A DNA stretch of 64,000 bases from Luteibacter jiangsuensis (GTDB lineage Bacteria; Pseudomonadota; Gammaproteobacteria; Xanthomonadales; Rhodanobacteraceae), in contig NZ_JAAQQR010000003.1 of NCBI RefSeq assembly GCF_011742555.1, positions 124,001 through 188,000 on the forward strand. The letters are read 5' to 3'. The stretch's first letter is position 1. Each line of letters starts with the position of its first letter. The notes under the pieces were generated by a model. It did no database searches and was not told the origin of the DNA. It saw only the letters and a program-made list of their open reading frames with translations. This document shows, one piece after another, positions 41,049 to 48,308 of the stretch. The position numbers and the translations under genes were made by a program.

Positions 41049-41849
41049 ATGGAAGCCGCCTCCGCCAACCCGACGCCCCGCGACCGCATGCGACCGCTTC
41101 GCTATCTGTGGCGGGTGCCGCTGCTGCTGCTCCACATTCTGTTCGGCATCGTCATTTGCGCGCTGATCCTGAGCTGGGCCGGCGGCGTGATGAAAGACGG
41201 CCGCGAACCGCTGGCCCATCGCACCATCCGCATGTGGTCCACGCTGCTGTTGCGGGTGTTCGGGTTCCGCAGCCGCCGTTTCGGCACGCCATTGCCGGAT
41301 CCGGTGCTGTTCGTCGCCAACCACACCTCGTGGCTCGACATCGAACTGCTTCATTCGCAGCGTGCCGCCTGCTTCGTCGCCAAGGCGGAGATCGCCAGCT
41401 GGCCGCTGGTGGGTTGGATGGCTTCCCGCGGCGGCACGATCTTCCATCGCCGTGGTAACAACCACTCCCTCTCGTCGGTGATGGCCGCCATGGTGGAACG
41501 CCTGCGCGAAGGCCGTTCCGTGGCGGTGTTCCCCGAAGGCGGCACCGGCCACAACGGTGTGCTGCGCGTGTTCCATGCGCGCATCTTCCAGGCCGCCCTC
41601 GACGCCGAGGTGCCGGTACAGCCGGTGGCCCTGCGCTTCGCACGGCACGGCCGCCGGGTCGTCGACGCCGGTTTCCGCGAGGGCGAGAGCTTCATGGGCA
41701 ATTTCCTGCGCCTTCTCGGCGAGCCGCCGCTCGACGTGGAGGTGCACTTCCTGGAGCCCGTGCCGATGTCGCCGGAGGGGCGCCGCCGCATGGCCGAAGC
41801 CTCGCGCGAGCGCATCGCGGTGGCCCTGGATACCGACACGCCGGCATGA
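41049..41849 (+). CDS. 1-acyl-sn-glycerol-3-phosphate acyltransferase (PlsC-like)
   Basis: 266 aa inner-membrane enzyme of phospholipid synthesis, acylating lysophosphatidic acid. An N-terminal helix (about 22-45) is followed by motif I NHTSWLD (His92, Asp97, the HX4D catalytic pair) and motif III FPEGGTG (161-167). A GTG 9 nt earlier is in frame; the ATG at 41049 is taken. The stop overlaps the YheT-like gene by 4 nt (ATGA), so the two are coupled. A TAAAAT box about 45 nt upstream may be the -10. Confidence 0.86.
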   Translation: MEAASANPTPRDRMRPLRYLWRVPLLLLHILFGIVICALILSWAGGVMKDGREPLAHRTIRMWSTLLLRVFGFRSRRFGTPLPDPVLFVANHTSWLDIELLHSQRAACFVAKAEIASWPLVGWMASRGGTIFHRRGNNHSLSSVMAAMVERLREGRSVAVFPEGGTGHNGVLRVFHARIFQAALDAEVPVQPVALRFARHGRRVVDAGFREGESFMGNFLRLLGEPPLDVEVHFLEPVPMSPEGRRRMAEASRERIAVALDTDTPA

Positions 41850-42847
41850 GCCTGCCGACGGGCTCCGACTTCCGACCGCCGTGGCCACTCCGCAGTGGCC
41901 ACATCCAGACCATGCTGTCGTCCAGTGGCATCCGGCGCCGGCTGCTGCCGAAAGAGGCGCGGCGCGTGCAGGAAAACGCGCAGGAAGTGCTGGTTGACGT
42001 CGGCCACGGCGACCGCCTGAGCGGCCGCTACACGGCCCAGCGCACCGGCCGCGAGTCGCGTGGCCTCGCCATCCTCTTCCACGGCTGGGAAGGCAGTGTG
42101 GATTCCACCTATGTCCTGCAGACGGGCAGCCGCCTGCTCGACGACGGCTGGGACATCTTCCGCCTGAATTTCCGCGATCACGGCGACAGCCATGGGCTCA
42201 ACGAGGCGCTGTTCCACTCGTGCCGAATCGACGAGGTGGTGACGGCGATGGGCGAGATCGCGCGCATGTTCCCCGCGAAGGTCATCGGCGTGGCCGGCTT
42301 CTCCCTCGGCGGCAACTTCGCGCTGCGCGCCGGCATGCTGGCGCCCTCGCAGGGCGTGCCGGTGGACTATGTGCTGGCCGTGTGCCCCATCATCGATCCC
42401 AGCGAAGGCCTGTTCTCGCTGGAGAGCGAGGCGCCGTGGTTCTATCAGGCGTATTTCATGCAGAAGTGGCGCCGCTCGCTGCGCCTCAAACAGCAGGCGT
42501 TCCCGCAGCAGACGTATTTCGAACTGGAGGAACTGCGCCAGAACATGCGCGACCTCACGCGTTCCCTGGTGCTGCGCCACACCGACTTCGGTTCGCTCGA
42601 AGCCTACCTGGACGGCTATTCCGTCGCCGGCGACCGGCTGATGGACCTGCACCTGCCTGCCACGATCCTCACCTCGCGCGACGATCCCGTGATTCCGGTG
42701 GCCGCGTTCGACCAGCTGCGCCTGCCGCCCAACGTCGAGCTCGACATCGCGGCCTACGGCGGCCACTGCGGTTTCATTCGCGACTACGGCATGACCAGCT
42801 TCACCGACGACTACATCGCCGCCCGTTTCGACGCCATAACCCGCTGA
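41846..42847 (+). CDS. YheT-family alpha/beta hydrolase
   Basis: 333 aa. The N-terminus has the YheT opening PPWPLRSGHIQTMLSS; the oxyanion loop is LFHGWEGS; the nucleophile elbow GFSLGGN carries Ser153; DPVIPVAAFDQL and GGHCGFIRD near the end hold the acid and base. YheT-type enzymes are cytosolic or membrane-associated esterases related to ABHD1/3 phospholipases. Coupling to a PlsC-like acyltransferase fits lipid remodelling, although that is inference. Confidence 0.87.
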   Translation: MSLPTGSDFRPPWPLRSGHIQTMLSSSGIRRRLLPKEARRVQENAQEVLVDVGHGDRLSGRYTAQRTGRESRGLAILFHGWEGSVDSTYVLQTGSRLLDDGWDIFRLNFRDHGDSHGLNEALFHSCRIDEVVTAMGEIARMFPAKVIGVAGFSLGGNFALRAGMLAPSQGVPVDYVLAVCPIIDPSEGLFSLESEAPWFYQAYFMQKWRRSLRLKQQAFPQQTYFELEELRQNMRDLTRSLVLRHTDFGSLEAYLDGYSVAGDRLMDLHLPATILTSRDDPVIPVAAFDQLRLPPNVELDIAAYGGHCGFIRDYGMTSFTDDYIAARFDAITR

Positions 42848-42882
42848 TTCCAGGCGGGTGCCATCCTCAAGGAGCCCCGTAC

Positions 42883-43974
42883 ATGCGTAGCGTCCCCGCA
42901 CTCGCCCTGGTCCTCCTCGCCGGCCATGCCGTCGCCGCCACGCCGGACATGGCGTCGCTCAAGCTTCCGCCCGGCTTCCATATCGCGGTGTGGACCGACC
43001 AGGTGCCGGATGCACGGGAAATGGCGCCCGGCACCGACGGCACCGTATTCGTCGGCTCGCGCGATGCCGGCAAGGTGTATGCCGTCTCTTACGATCCGGA
43101 CGGTTCGGTGCGAAAAGTGCGCACCGTCGCCACCGGGTTGCAGCTTCCGGTGGGCGTGGCGTTCCGCAACGGCGATCTCTACGTATCGGCCGTGAGCCGG
43201 ATCTACGTGCTGCGCGATATCGAGAACCACCTCGACGCACCGCCGAAGCCGGAAGTGGTCACCGACAAGCTGCACACCGAAACGGCGCACGGCTGGAAAT
43301 TCATCGCCTTCGGCCCCGACGGAAAGCTCTACGTGCCCGTGGGGGCTCCGTGCAACATCTGCGACCGGGGCGACGAGGGCTTCGCGCAGCTGCTGCGCAT
43401 GAATCCCGACGGCAGCGGTGTGGAAACCGTGGCGAAGGGCATCCGCAACACCGTGGGCTTCGACTGGCGGCCCACCGACAAGTCCCTGTGGTTCACCGAC
43501 AACGGCCGCGACATGCTGGGCGACGACCTGCCGAGCGACGAACTCAACCGCGTCACGAAAACCGGCGAACATTTCGGTTATCCGTATTGCCACCAGGGCG
43601 ACACGCCGGATCCGGAGTTCGGAAAAGGCAAAAACTGCAAGGACTACACACCGCCCGTGCTGAAGTTGGGACCGCACGTGGCCGCGTTGGGCCTCCGCTT
43701 CTATGAGGGCAAGCAGTTTCCCGCCGCCTGGCACGGTGCACTCATCGTTGCGGAGCATGGTTCCTGGAACCGCTCGGTCAAGTCCGGTTACCGGGTGATG
43801 ACGGTGCGCCTCAACGGCAACAAGGTCGCCAGCTACGAACCGCTGGTGGAAGGTTTCCTCAAGGACGGGAAGGTGTCCGGCCGGCCGGCCGACGTGCAGC
43901 CGCTGCCTGATGGCAGCCTCCTGGTGAGCGACGACGACAACGGCGCCATCTATCGCGTGACCTACAAGAAGTAA
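42883..43974 (+). CDS. Exported PQQ-dependent sugar (sorbosone) dehydrogenase-like protein
   Basis: 363 aa. A signal peptide (about 1-19, ends AVAAT) precedes a six-bladed beta-propeller of the GDH/sorbosone dehydrogenase class: MASLKLPPGFHIAVW, REMAPGTDGTVFVGSRDAGKVYAV, HGWKFIAFGPDGKLYVPVGAPCNIC, RNTVGFDWRP, FTDNGRDMLGDDLPSDELN. Two Cys pairs (CNIC and the later YC/NC) may form disulfides. It probably oxidises an aldose or aldehyde in the periplasm using PQQ; cofactor dependence is inferred. AAGGAG lies 8 nt before the ATG. A PEBP-family gene follows 14 nt downstream. Confidence 0.85.
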   Translation: MRSVPALALVLLAGHAVAATPDMASLKLPPGFHIAVWTDQVPDAREMAPGTDGTVFVGSRDAGKVYAVSYDPDGSVRKVRTVATGLQLPVGVAFRNGDLYVSAVSRIYVLRDIENHLDAPPKPEVVTDKLHTETAHGWKFIAFGPDGKLYVPVGAPCNICDRGDEGFAQLLRMNPDGSGVETVAKGIRNTVGFDWRPTDKSLWFTDNGRDMLGDDLPSDELNRVTKTGEHFGYPYCHQGDTPDPEFGKGKNCKDYTPPVLKLGPHVAALGLRFYEGKQFPAAWHGALIVAEHGSWNRSVKSGYRVMTVRLNGNKVASYEPLVEGFLKDGKVSGRPADVQPLPDGSLLVSDDDNGAIYRVTYKK

Positions 43975-43988
43975 GAAGGAGTTAAAGC

Positions 43989-44612
43989 ATGCGTCTCAAG
44001 AGCGACAGCATCGAGCAGGGCAAGCCGATTCCGGCAAAGTTCGCGTTCATGGAGCAGGGCGAACCGGTGAAGCCGGCCGGCAACGTCACGCCGCACCTGG
44101 CCTGGATCGAGGTGCCCGAGACCGCGAAATCCTTTGCCATCGCCGTCATCGATACCGACGTGCCGTCCAAGCCGGACGACGTGAACGTGGAAGGCCGCGA
44201 GGTCCGCCGCGACCTGCCCCGCGTGGAGTTCGTCCACTGGCTGATGGCGAACATTCCGCTGGAATGCCGCGAGCTGGGCGAGGGCGCGTGCGGCGAGGGA
44301 ATCGTGCCGCGCGGCAAGCGGGAGCCCGTCGGTCCGCCCGGTTCGGTCCAGGGCCTCAACGACTACACCGGCTGGTTCAAGGGCGACCGGGAGATGGAAG
44401 GCCATTACCACGGCTACGATGGCCCTTGCCCGCCGTGGAACGACACCATTCCGCACCACTACCATTTCCACGTCTACGCGCTGGACGTGGAGCGCGTACC
44501 GCTGGAAAACGGGTTCTCCCTGGCCGAACTGCGCGACGTCATCGAGGGCCACGTGGTGGACGAGGCGGTGCTCACCGGCACCTACTCCCTGAACCCGAAG
44601 GTGAAGGCGTGA
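43989..44612 (+). CDS. YbhB/YbcL (PEBP, Raf kinase inhibitor-like) family protein
   Basis: 207 aa cytosolic protein with the phosphatidylethanolamine-binding fold: HLAWIEVPETAKSFAIAVIDTDVPS, then RVEFVHWLMANIP, the YTGWFKGD/GYDGPCPPWNDTIPHHYHFHVYALD ligand-site region (DGPCPP and HYHFHVYALD are the family signature) and a C-terminal helix DVIEGHVVDEAVLTGTYSL. The function of bacterial members is undefined. AGGAG is well placed 6-7 nt before the ATG. It probably forms an operon with the upstream dehydrogenase. Confidence 0.9.
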   Translation: MRLKSDSIEQGKPIPAKFAFMEQGEPVKPAGNVTPHLAWIEVPETAKSFAIAVIDTDVPSKPDDVNVEGREVRRDLPRVEFVHWLMANIPLECRELGEGACGEGIVPRGKREPVGPPGSVQGLNDYTGWFKGDREMEGHYHGYDGPCPPWNDTIPHHYHFHVYALDVERVPLENGFSLAELRDVIEGHVVDEAVLTGTYSLNPKVKA

Positions 44613-44682
44613 CGGGGCGGTGAACCCGTTGCCTGAACGCGTATTGAGCGGGGGCGTTCGGCTTCACGCGGCATGCGCGGGG

Positions 44683-44704
44683 CGCGGGACTAAATGGTCC
44701 CGCG
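44683..44704. promoter_or_regulatory. Hairpin upstream of the DUF1328 gene
   Basis: CGCGGGAC-TAAATG-GTCCCGCG forms a perfect 8 bp stem with a 6 nt loop, 70 nt after the PEBP gene stop and 21 nt before the DUF1328 ATG. There is no T-run, so it may be a leader hairpin, an operator, or a weak terminator. Confidence 0.4.
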
Positions 44705-44725
44705 TCACTCCACGGAGAAGCCATC

Positions 44726-44884
44726 ATGCTGCACTATGCCCTTGTCTTTCTCGTCATCGCGATCATCGCGGCCGTGTTCGGCTTCGGTGGCATCGCGGGT
44801 ACGGCGGCCGGTATCGCGAAGATCCTGTTCGTCATCTTCCTGATCCTGGCGATCATCTCGTTCTTCCGGGGCCGCAGCGTCTAG
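44726..44884 (+). CDS. DUF1328 (YtjA-like) small membrane protein
   Basis: A 52 aa protein beginning [34 protein letters not shown] and ending FFRGRSV, two membrane helices joined by a glycine-rich turn. This is the complete DUF1328/YtjA family pattern, including length. GGAG lies about 8 nt before the ATG. Members are often found in stress or envelope operons; the function is unknown. Downstream genes on the same strand encode a DUF883-like protein, a holin-like protein, an unknown membrane protein and an AI-2E-type transporter. Confidence 0.88.
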   Translation: MLHYALVFLVIAIIAAVFGFGGIAGTAAGIAKILFVIFLILAIISFFRGRSV

Positions 44885-44950
44885 CGGCCCGTGACCCAGG
44901 CGTCACCTTCTTTGACTTAACGTGCCAGACCCCGTAACGGAGAGAACTTC

Positions 44951-45340
44951 ATGAACAAGCCCGCCGACCATGTCGCCAACGCCGCGACCGCCGCCGCGAA
45001 CACCGTATCGGCTGCCGAGCGCATCGATGCGCGCGCGGAGCGCGTGAAGCAGGCCACGTCCGAGGCCGTGGACCGCACGAAGGATGCCGTCGAGCGGGCC
45101 GCGGACAAGGTGGAGTCCGGCCTGCACACCGCCACCGACAAGGCAGCCCACGGCGCCACCCGCGCTGCTGAGAAAGCCGAAGAAGTGAAGATGCGCGGCA
45201 AGGAGGCCTACGACGAAGCCGTGGACAAGACCAACGACTGGCTGGATACCGCACGCGAATACGTGCGCGAGAAGCCGGTGCAGTCGATCGCCCTCGCGCT
45301 GGCCGCGGGCTGGTTGGCCGGCCGCATCCTGCGTAACTGA
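44951..45340 (+). CDS. DUF883 (YqjD/ElaB)-like tail-anchored protein
   Basis: 129 aa. Long amphipathic Ala/Glu/Lys-rich helices with heptad-like spacing (ERVKQATSEAVDRTKDAVERAADKVESG, then KAEEVKMRGKEAYDEAVDKTNDWLDTAREYVREKP) precede a C-terminal membrane helix ending GWLAGRILRN. The REKPVQSIALALAAGWLAG end is the DUF883 hallmark; E. coli YqjD and ElaB anchor ribosomes at the membrane in stationary phase. The same role here is inferred. GGAG lies about 8 nt before the ATG. Confidence 0.82.
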   Translation: MNKPADHVANAATAAANTVSAAERIDARAERVKQATSEAVDRTKDAVERAADKVESGLHTATDKAAHGATRAAEKAEEVKMRGKEAYDEAVDKTNDWLDTAREYVREKPVQSIALALAAGWLAGRILRN

Positions 45341-45366
45341 TCGACGACCCCAGGGGACGCAAGCGC

Positions 45367-45849
45367 ATGTTGGACGACGGTCCCTCGGGGCGACGGGAAG
45401 CGGGCGAACCGGTGCCGGACGACGACGGCGCCGCCGCCGGCGGCGCCAAGCCGGCATCGCCTTCCTGGCTGGACGATCTTCGGCGTCTCGGTGCCGGTGC
45501 GAAGGAGCTTTTCGCCGCGCAGCTGAGCCTCATTTCCGCCGAAATCGGGCTGGCCAGAAGCGGCATCGTGCTGATGCTGTTCATGGGCCTGGCTGCCATC
45601 GTCTTCGCGGTGGCGCTGGGCTTCACCTTGCTGGCGCTCGCCGGCTGGGGCCTGGCGCAATGGTTCGGGTCCTGGGCCTGGGCGCTCACCGCGCTCGCGG
45701 GACTGCAGCTCGTATTGCTGATCGGCGCCATTCTTGCCTTCCGCCGCGCAATGCACTGGCTCACACTGCCAGCCTCGCGAGCCGAGATAGCCAGCCTGGC
45801 ACGCGAGGCGGCGCGGCGGGGGAAAGCGCAAGGCGAGCAAGGGGAATGA
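45367..45849 (+). CDS. Holin-X/YqjE-like phage-holin-family membrane protein
   Basis: 160 aa. An acidic Gly/Ala-rich N-terminus (about 1-33) precedes an amphipathic segment SWLDDLRRLGAGAKELFAAQLSLISAEIGLA and two membrane helices (about 62-87 and 96-122), then a basic tail. The AAQLSLISAEI phrase plus two helices matches the Actinobacterial Holin-X/YqjE family. It is not a lysis gene; in many proteobacteria it follows a DUF883 gene, as E. coli yqjE follows yqjD. The gap to the previous gene is 26 nt. Confidence 0.8.
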   Translation: MLDDGPSGRREAGEPVPDDDGAAAGGAKPASPSWLDDLRRLGAGAKELFAAQLSLISAEIGLARSGIVLMLFMGLAAIVFAVALGFTLLALAGWGLAQWFGSWAWALTALAGLQLVLLIGAILAFRRAMHWLTLPASRAEIASLAREAARRGKAQGEQGE

Positions 45850-45853
45850 GCAC

Positions 45854-46171
45854 ATGAGCGTCTTCAAGAGCATGGCCAAGGTCACCGCCGCTCGTGCACG
45901 GGTGATGGCGGCGCGGGAAGAAACGGTGCGCCCTGCGGCGGCCCTTATTGCCCGCGGTTACGAACACCCCCTCACCGTGGTCGGCCTCGCGGCCGGCACA
46001 GGCTTCCTTCTCAGCAACGTCAAGCTCAACCCGCTTGCCGTTCCCGGCATGAGCGGCGTGGTGGCAGGCGGCGTCGCCGACCTCATCGCGCGAGGCGTTT
46101 CCGTCGCCGCCGGCAGTTTCCTCGGCGATCTTGCCAGCGACGCAGCCGACGTCGCCGACGAGGTCCCGTGA
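45854..46171 (+). CDS. Small protein of the YqjD-YqjE-like cluster, unknown
   Basis: 105 aa. A basic N-terminus (MSVFKSMAKVTAARARVMAARE) is followed by two moderately hydrophobic stretches (about 38-55 and 65-92) rich in Gly, Ala and Val. It may be a peripheral or weakly membrane-embedded protein. I recognise no family; its place after the holin-like gene is where E. coli has yqjK, but similarity is not evident. It starts 5 nt after the upstream stop and its stop overlaps the transporter's GTG start, so it is cotranscribed. Confidence 0.68.
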   Translation: MSVFKSMAKVTAARARVMAAREETVRPAAALIARGYEHPLTVVGLAAGTGFLLSNVKLNPLAVPGMSGVVAGGVADLIARGVSVAAGSFLGDLASDAADVADEVP

Positions 46172-47331
46172 GCGACTTTCCCAGCCCCCTCCCCACGCCA
46201 CTGCCATCCACCGCGGCACCCGGCGTCGCGGTGTCGACGCTTGCCTCCCGCCCCCGGCGCAAGCCCGGCAGTAGCCGGAGCACCCGGCGCATTTCGCGCC
46301 ACCTGCGTTCGATCCGCATCTCGCTCACCGGCATCATCCTGCTGGCGCTGCTCTATACGGTGGCTATCGGCAAGTCCATCCTCGTGCCGTTGGTGCTCGC
46401 CGGTTTCATCGGGCTGGCACTCAATCCGATCGTCGCCACCGCCGCGCGCATGCGCATACCGCGCTGGCTGGCGGCGGTAACAGTGATGCTTCTGTTGGGC
46501 GCCGGTCTCGTGTGGGGCGTATCCACGCTATCCACGCCGGCACTCAACTGGTTCCACGAAGCGCCGACCGCGATGCGCGCATTCGCGCCAAAAATCAAAC
46601 CGATGACGCAGCAGATCGAGGCCGCCAGCCGCGCGACGCAGACGCTCGTCGGCGGCACCGTGGCGCGGGCGGCGCCGCAGAGTCCGAACTCCTTCGCGTT
46701 CACCGCGTGGGACGTGGTGGCCAATGCACCGAAAGTGCTGGCGAGCATTCTCACCGTCGCACTGCTGGTGTTCTTCTTCCTCGTGTACGGCGACGAGATC
46801 CTTCGACGCGCGGTGGAGATATCGCCCACCTTCTCGTACAAGCGGCATACGGTAAGCATCGTACGAAGCATCCAGGAAGAAGTGTCCAGCTACCTGCTGA
46901 TGACGGCGTCCATCAACGTGACACTCGGTCTCGTCACCGCCGGCATGCTCTACCTGTACGGCGTGCCCGACCCCTTGCTATGGGGCACGGTCGCCACCGT
47001 CGCCAACTTCATTCCTTACGTGGGCGCCATCACCACCACGGCCGTGCTCACCATCGTCGGCGTGCTGCACTTCCAGGAACTCGGGGCCGCGCTCATTCCC
47101 GCGGGAACGTTCGCGGGAATCACCGCCATCGAAGGCAACCTCATCACCCCCATGCTCCAGGGCCGCCGCTCGCGCTTGAGCCCCGTGGCCATACTGTTGT
47201 GGCTGCTGATCTGGGGATGGCTATGGGGCATTCCGGGCGCGCTGCTTGCCGTGCCGATGCTTACGTGCGTGAAACTGATCACCGCGAAGCTGCGCGGGTG
47301 GCAGTGGTTCGCGCATATGATTTCGCGGTGA
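46168..47331 (+). CDS. AI-2E family transporter (PerM-like)
   Basis: 387 aa from a GTG that overlaps the previous stop (GTGA). The UPF0118/PerM topology is visible: helix pair near 52-98, a further helix near 100-118, a cytoplasmic/amphipathic middle, and the conserved C-terminal set with GVPDPLLWGTVATVANFIPYVGAITTTAVLTIVG and EGNLITPMLQGRRSRLSPVAILLWLLIWGWLWGIPGALLAVPML. The basic N-terminal extension (about 20-50, SRPRRKPGSSRSTRRISRH) is longer than usual. The substrate is unknown despite the family name; roles in ion or signal export have been proposed. Confidence 0.88.
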   Translation: MSDFPSPLPTPLPSTAAPGVAVSTLASRPRRKPGSSRSTRRISRHLRSIRISLTGIILLALLYTVAIGKSILVPLVLAGFIGLALNPIVATAARMRIPRWLAAVTVMLLLGAGLVWGVSTLSTPALNWFHEAPTAMRAFAPKIKPMTQQIEAASRATQTLVGGTVARAAPQSPNSFAFTAWDVVANAPKVLASILTVALLVFFFLVYGDEILRRAVEISPTFSYKRHTVSIVRSIQEEVSSYLLMTASINVTLGLVTAGMLYLYGVPDPLLWGTVATVANFIPYVGAITTTAVLTIVGVLHFQELGAALIPAGTFAGITAIEGNLITPMLQGRRSRLSPVAILLWLLIWGWLWGIPGALLAVPMLTCVKLITAKLRGWQWFAHMISR

Positions 47332-47340
47332 GGCAGACAA

Positions 47341-47363
47341 GGGAGCCGGCGGACCCGGCTCCC
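47341..47363. terminator. GC-rich hairpin after the AI-2E transporter gene
   Basis: GGGAGCCGG and CCGGCTCCC form a perfect 9 bp stem with a 5 nt loop (47350-47354), 9 nt after the stop. No T-run follows on either strand, so termination would be weak or factor-aided. It separates convergent genes. Confidence 0.5.
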
Positions 47364-47418
47364 CACCTTCGGTTCCCCATCCCGAGAAGAACCCGAAGTA
47401 CGAAAGGCGACACGGGGC

Positions 47419-47763
47419 TCAATCGACTATCGTATACCGCGTTCTGCCCAGCATATTAGGCGAACCGAGAACCAGTCCCCATGACTCTACTTCCATCCCT
47501 GGTTTGAACTGACTGAGCCTATCCGGGGCGATGAATGCAGTGGCCGGTTTATCAAATGTCCATTGCACAGACTCCCCAGGGCCGACATCCTCGTGCGAAA
47601 AAATGAGCATGAGCCGTACGTTCGCCGCAGGGCCCGTGTACGCCGGATACCGAAGCGTAATACCCCGCGAAAGTCGGGCCATGGGAATGACATTTCCTGC
47701 CGCCTCTACTACTTCCACTGCCTCCCACCGTGGGCTCTGCTGACCTTTTTCCTTGCCTGACAT
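47419..47763 (-). CDS. Unknown 114 aa protein at edge of rhs island
   Basis: The product begins MSGKEKGQQSPRWEAVEVVE and continues GNVIPMARLSRGITLRYPAY, a beta-rich domain with FSHEDVGPGESVQWTFDKPATAFIAPDRL and a hydrophilic end VLGSPNMLGRTRYTIVD. There is no signal peptide and no membrane helix. AAGGAG lies 7 nt before the ATG at 47763, which makes a real gene likely; the longer frame to 47853 lacks such a site. No family is recognised. Its position beside rhs and somewhat lower GC suggest it belongs to the accessory island. Confidence 0.6.
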   Translation of the reverse strand: MSGKEKGQQSPRWEAVEVVEAAGNVIPMARLSRGITLRYPAYTGPAANVRLMLIFSHEDVGPGESVQWTFDKPATAFIAPDRLSQFKPGMEVESWGLVLGSPNMLGRTRYTIVD

Positions 47764-48308
47764 GTCACTTCTCCTTGTGATCCGACGGGGATCAAAAGGG
47801 TACGTTCGATGCTGCGGAGGATTCAACGTCCGGCAATCCTCCGAAACTTGCACACAAACCTAGGCTTGCACCGACTCATTCCCAATAGGTGTGACGAAAG
47901 CGACAGGGAGGGAAGATCGAGTAAACGGGTCTGCGAAGGAACTGAACCACATAGCCCCAGTCTTGCCGGGATGACATGCAAGTCGTAATACGAGTTGCTA
48001 CCACGCGATCGTTACGCGGTCGCGGAAGAATGCGCCGGATGACGATTCGCGTTCGGTAAGCAGTGCTTCCCACACGATGCCTTCCGCGCTTTCGGCGGCA
48101 GGTCCGCGGCACCGCCCCGCGGGCGGTGGCGGTGGCGGTGAGATGTCTATTATTTAAGGCGGTAGGTCTATAAGCCGTCACGTGGATTGTGCATATGTCA
48201 GGCACTGAGCCTTCGAAAAATCGTAGCTGATTTTCAGAATTTTCCCGTATCTTTCGAGGCCTTCGGCCTTCAGCCTTGCGGGCTCTATAGTTCGCAGGGA
48301 AGAAAGTC
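47764..48308. other. 545 nt gap upstream of rhs
   Basis: A lower-GC stretch between the unknown gene and rhs. Its middle (47998-48102) holds a decayed dehydrogenase fragment on the minus strand, listed separately. The 3' part (48130-48308) is AT-richer and should contain the rhs promoter, but I see no convincing -35/-10 pair. Frames open through it on either strand do not look like protein. Confidence 0.55.
47998..48102 (-). pseudogene. C-terminal remnant of a short-chain dehydrogenase
   Basis: Read on the minus strand, 48102 to 47998 encodes PAAESAEGIVWEALLTERES and then SSGAFFRDRVTIAW before a TAG stop. This aligns without gaps to the last 34 residues of the intact SDR at 54063-54836 (PAAESAEGIVWAALLPEREA, then ATGGFFRDRTKIAW). 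At DNA level the two stretches share a near-identical core (CACACGATGCCTTCCGCGCT) with lower identity outside. Upstream of this tail the frame becomes Pro-rich and unrelated, so the rest of the gene is gone. It has the same orientation as the intact gene, on the opposite side of rhs. Confidence 0.82.

Noticed and set aside
45367-45849. Prophage lysis holin
   Set aside because: No endolysin or phage genes nearby; the sequence and DUF883 neighbour match the chromosomal YqjE/Holin-X family.
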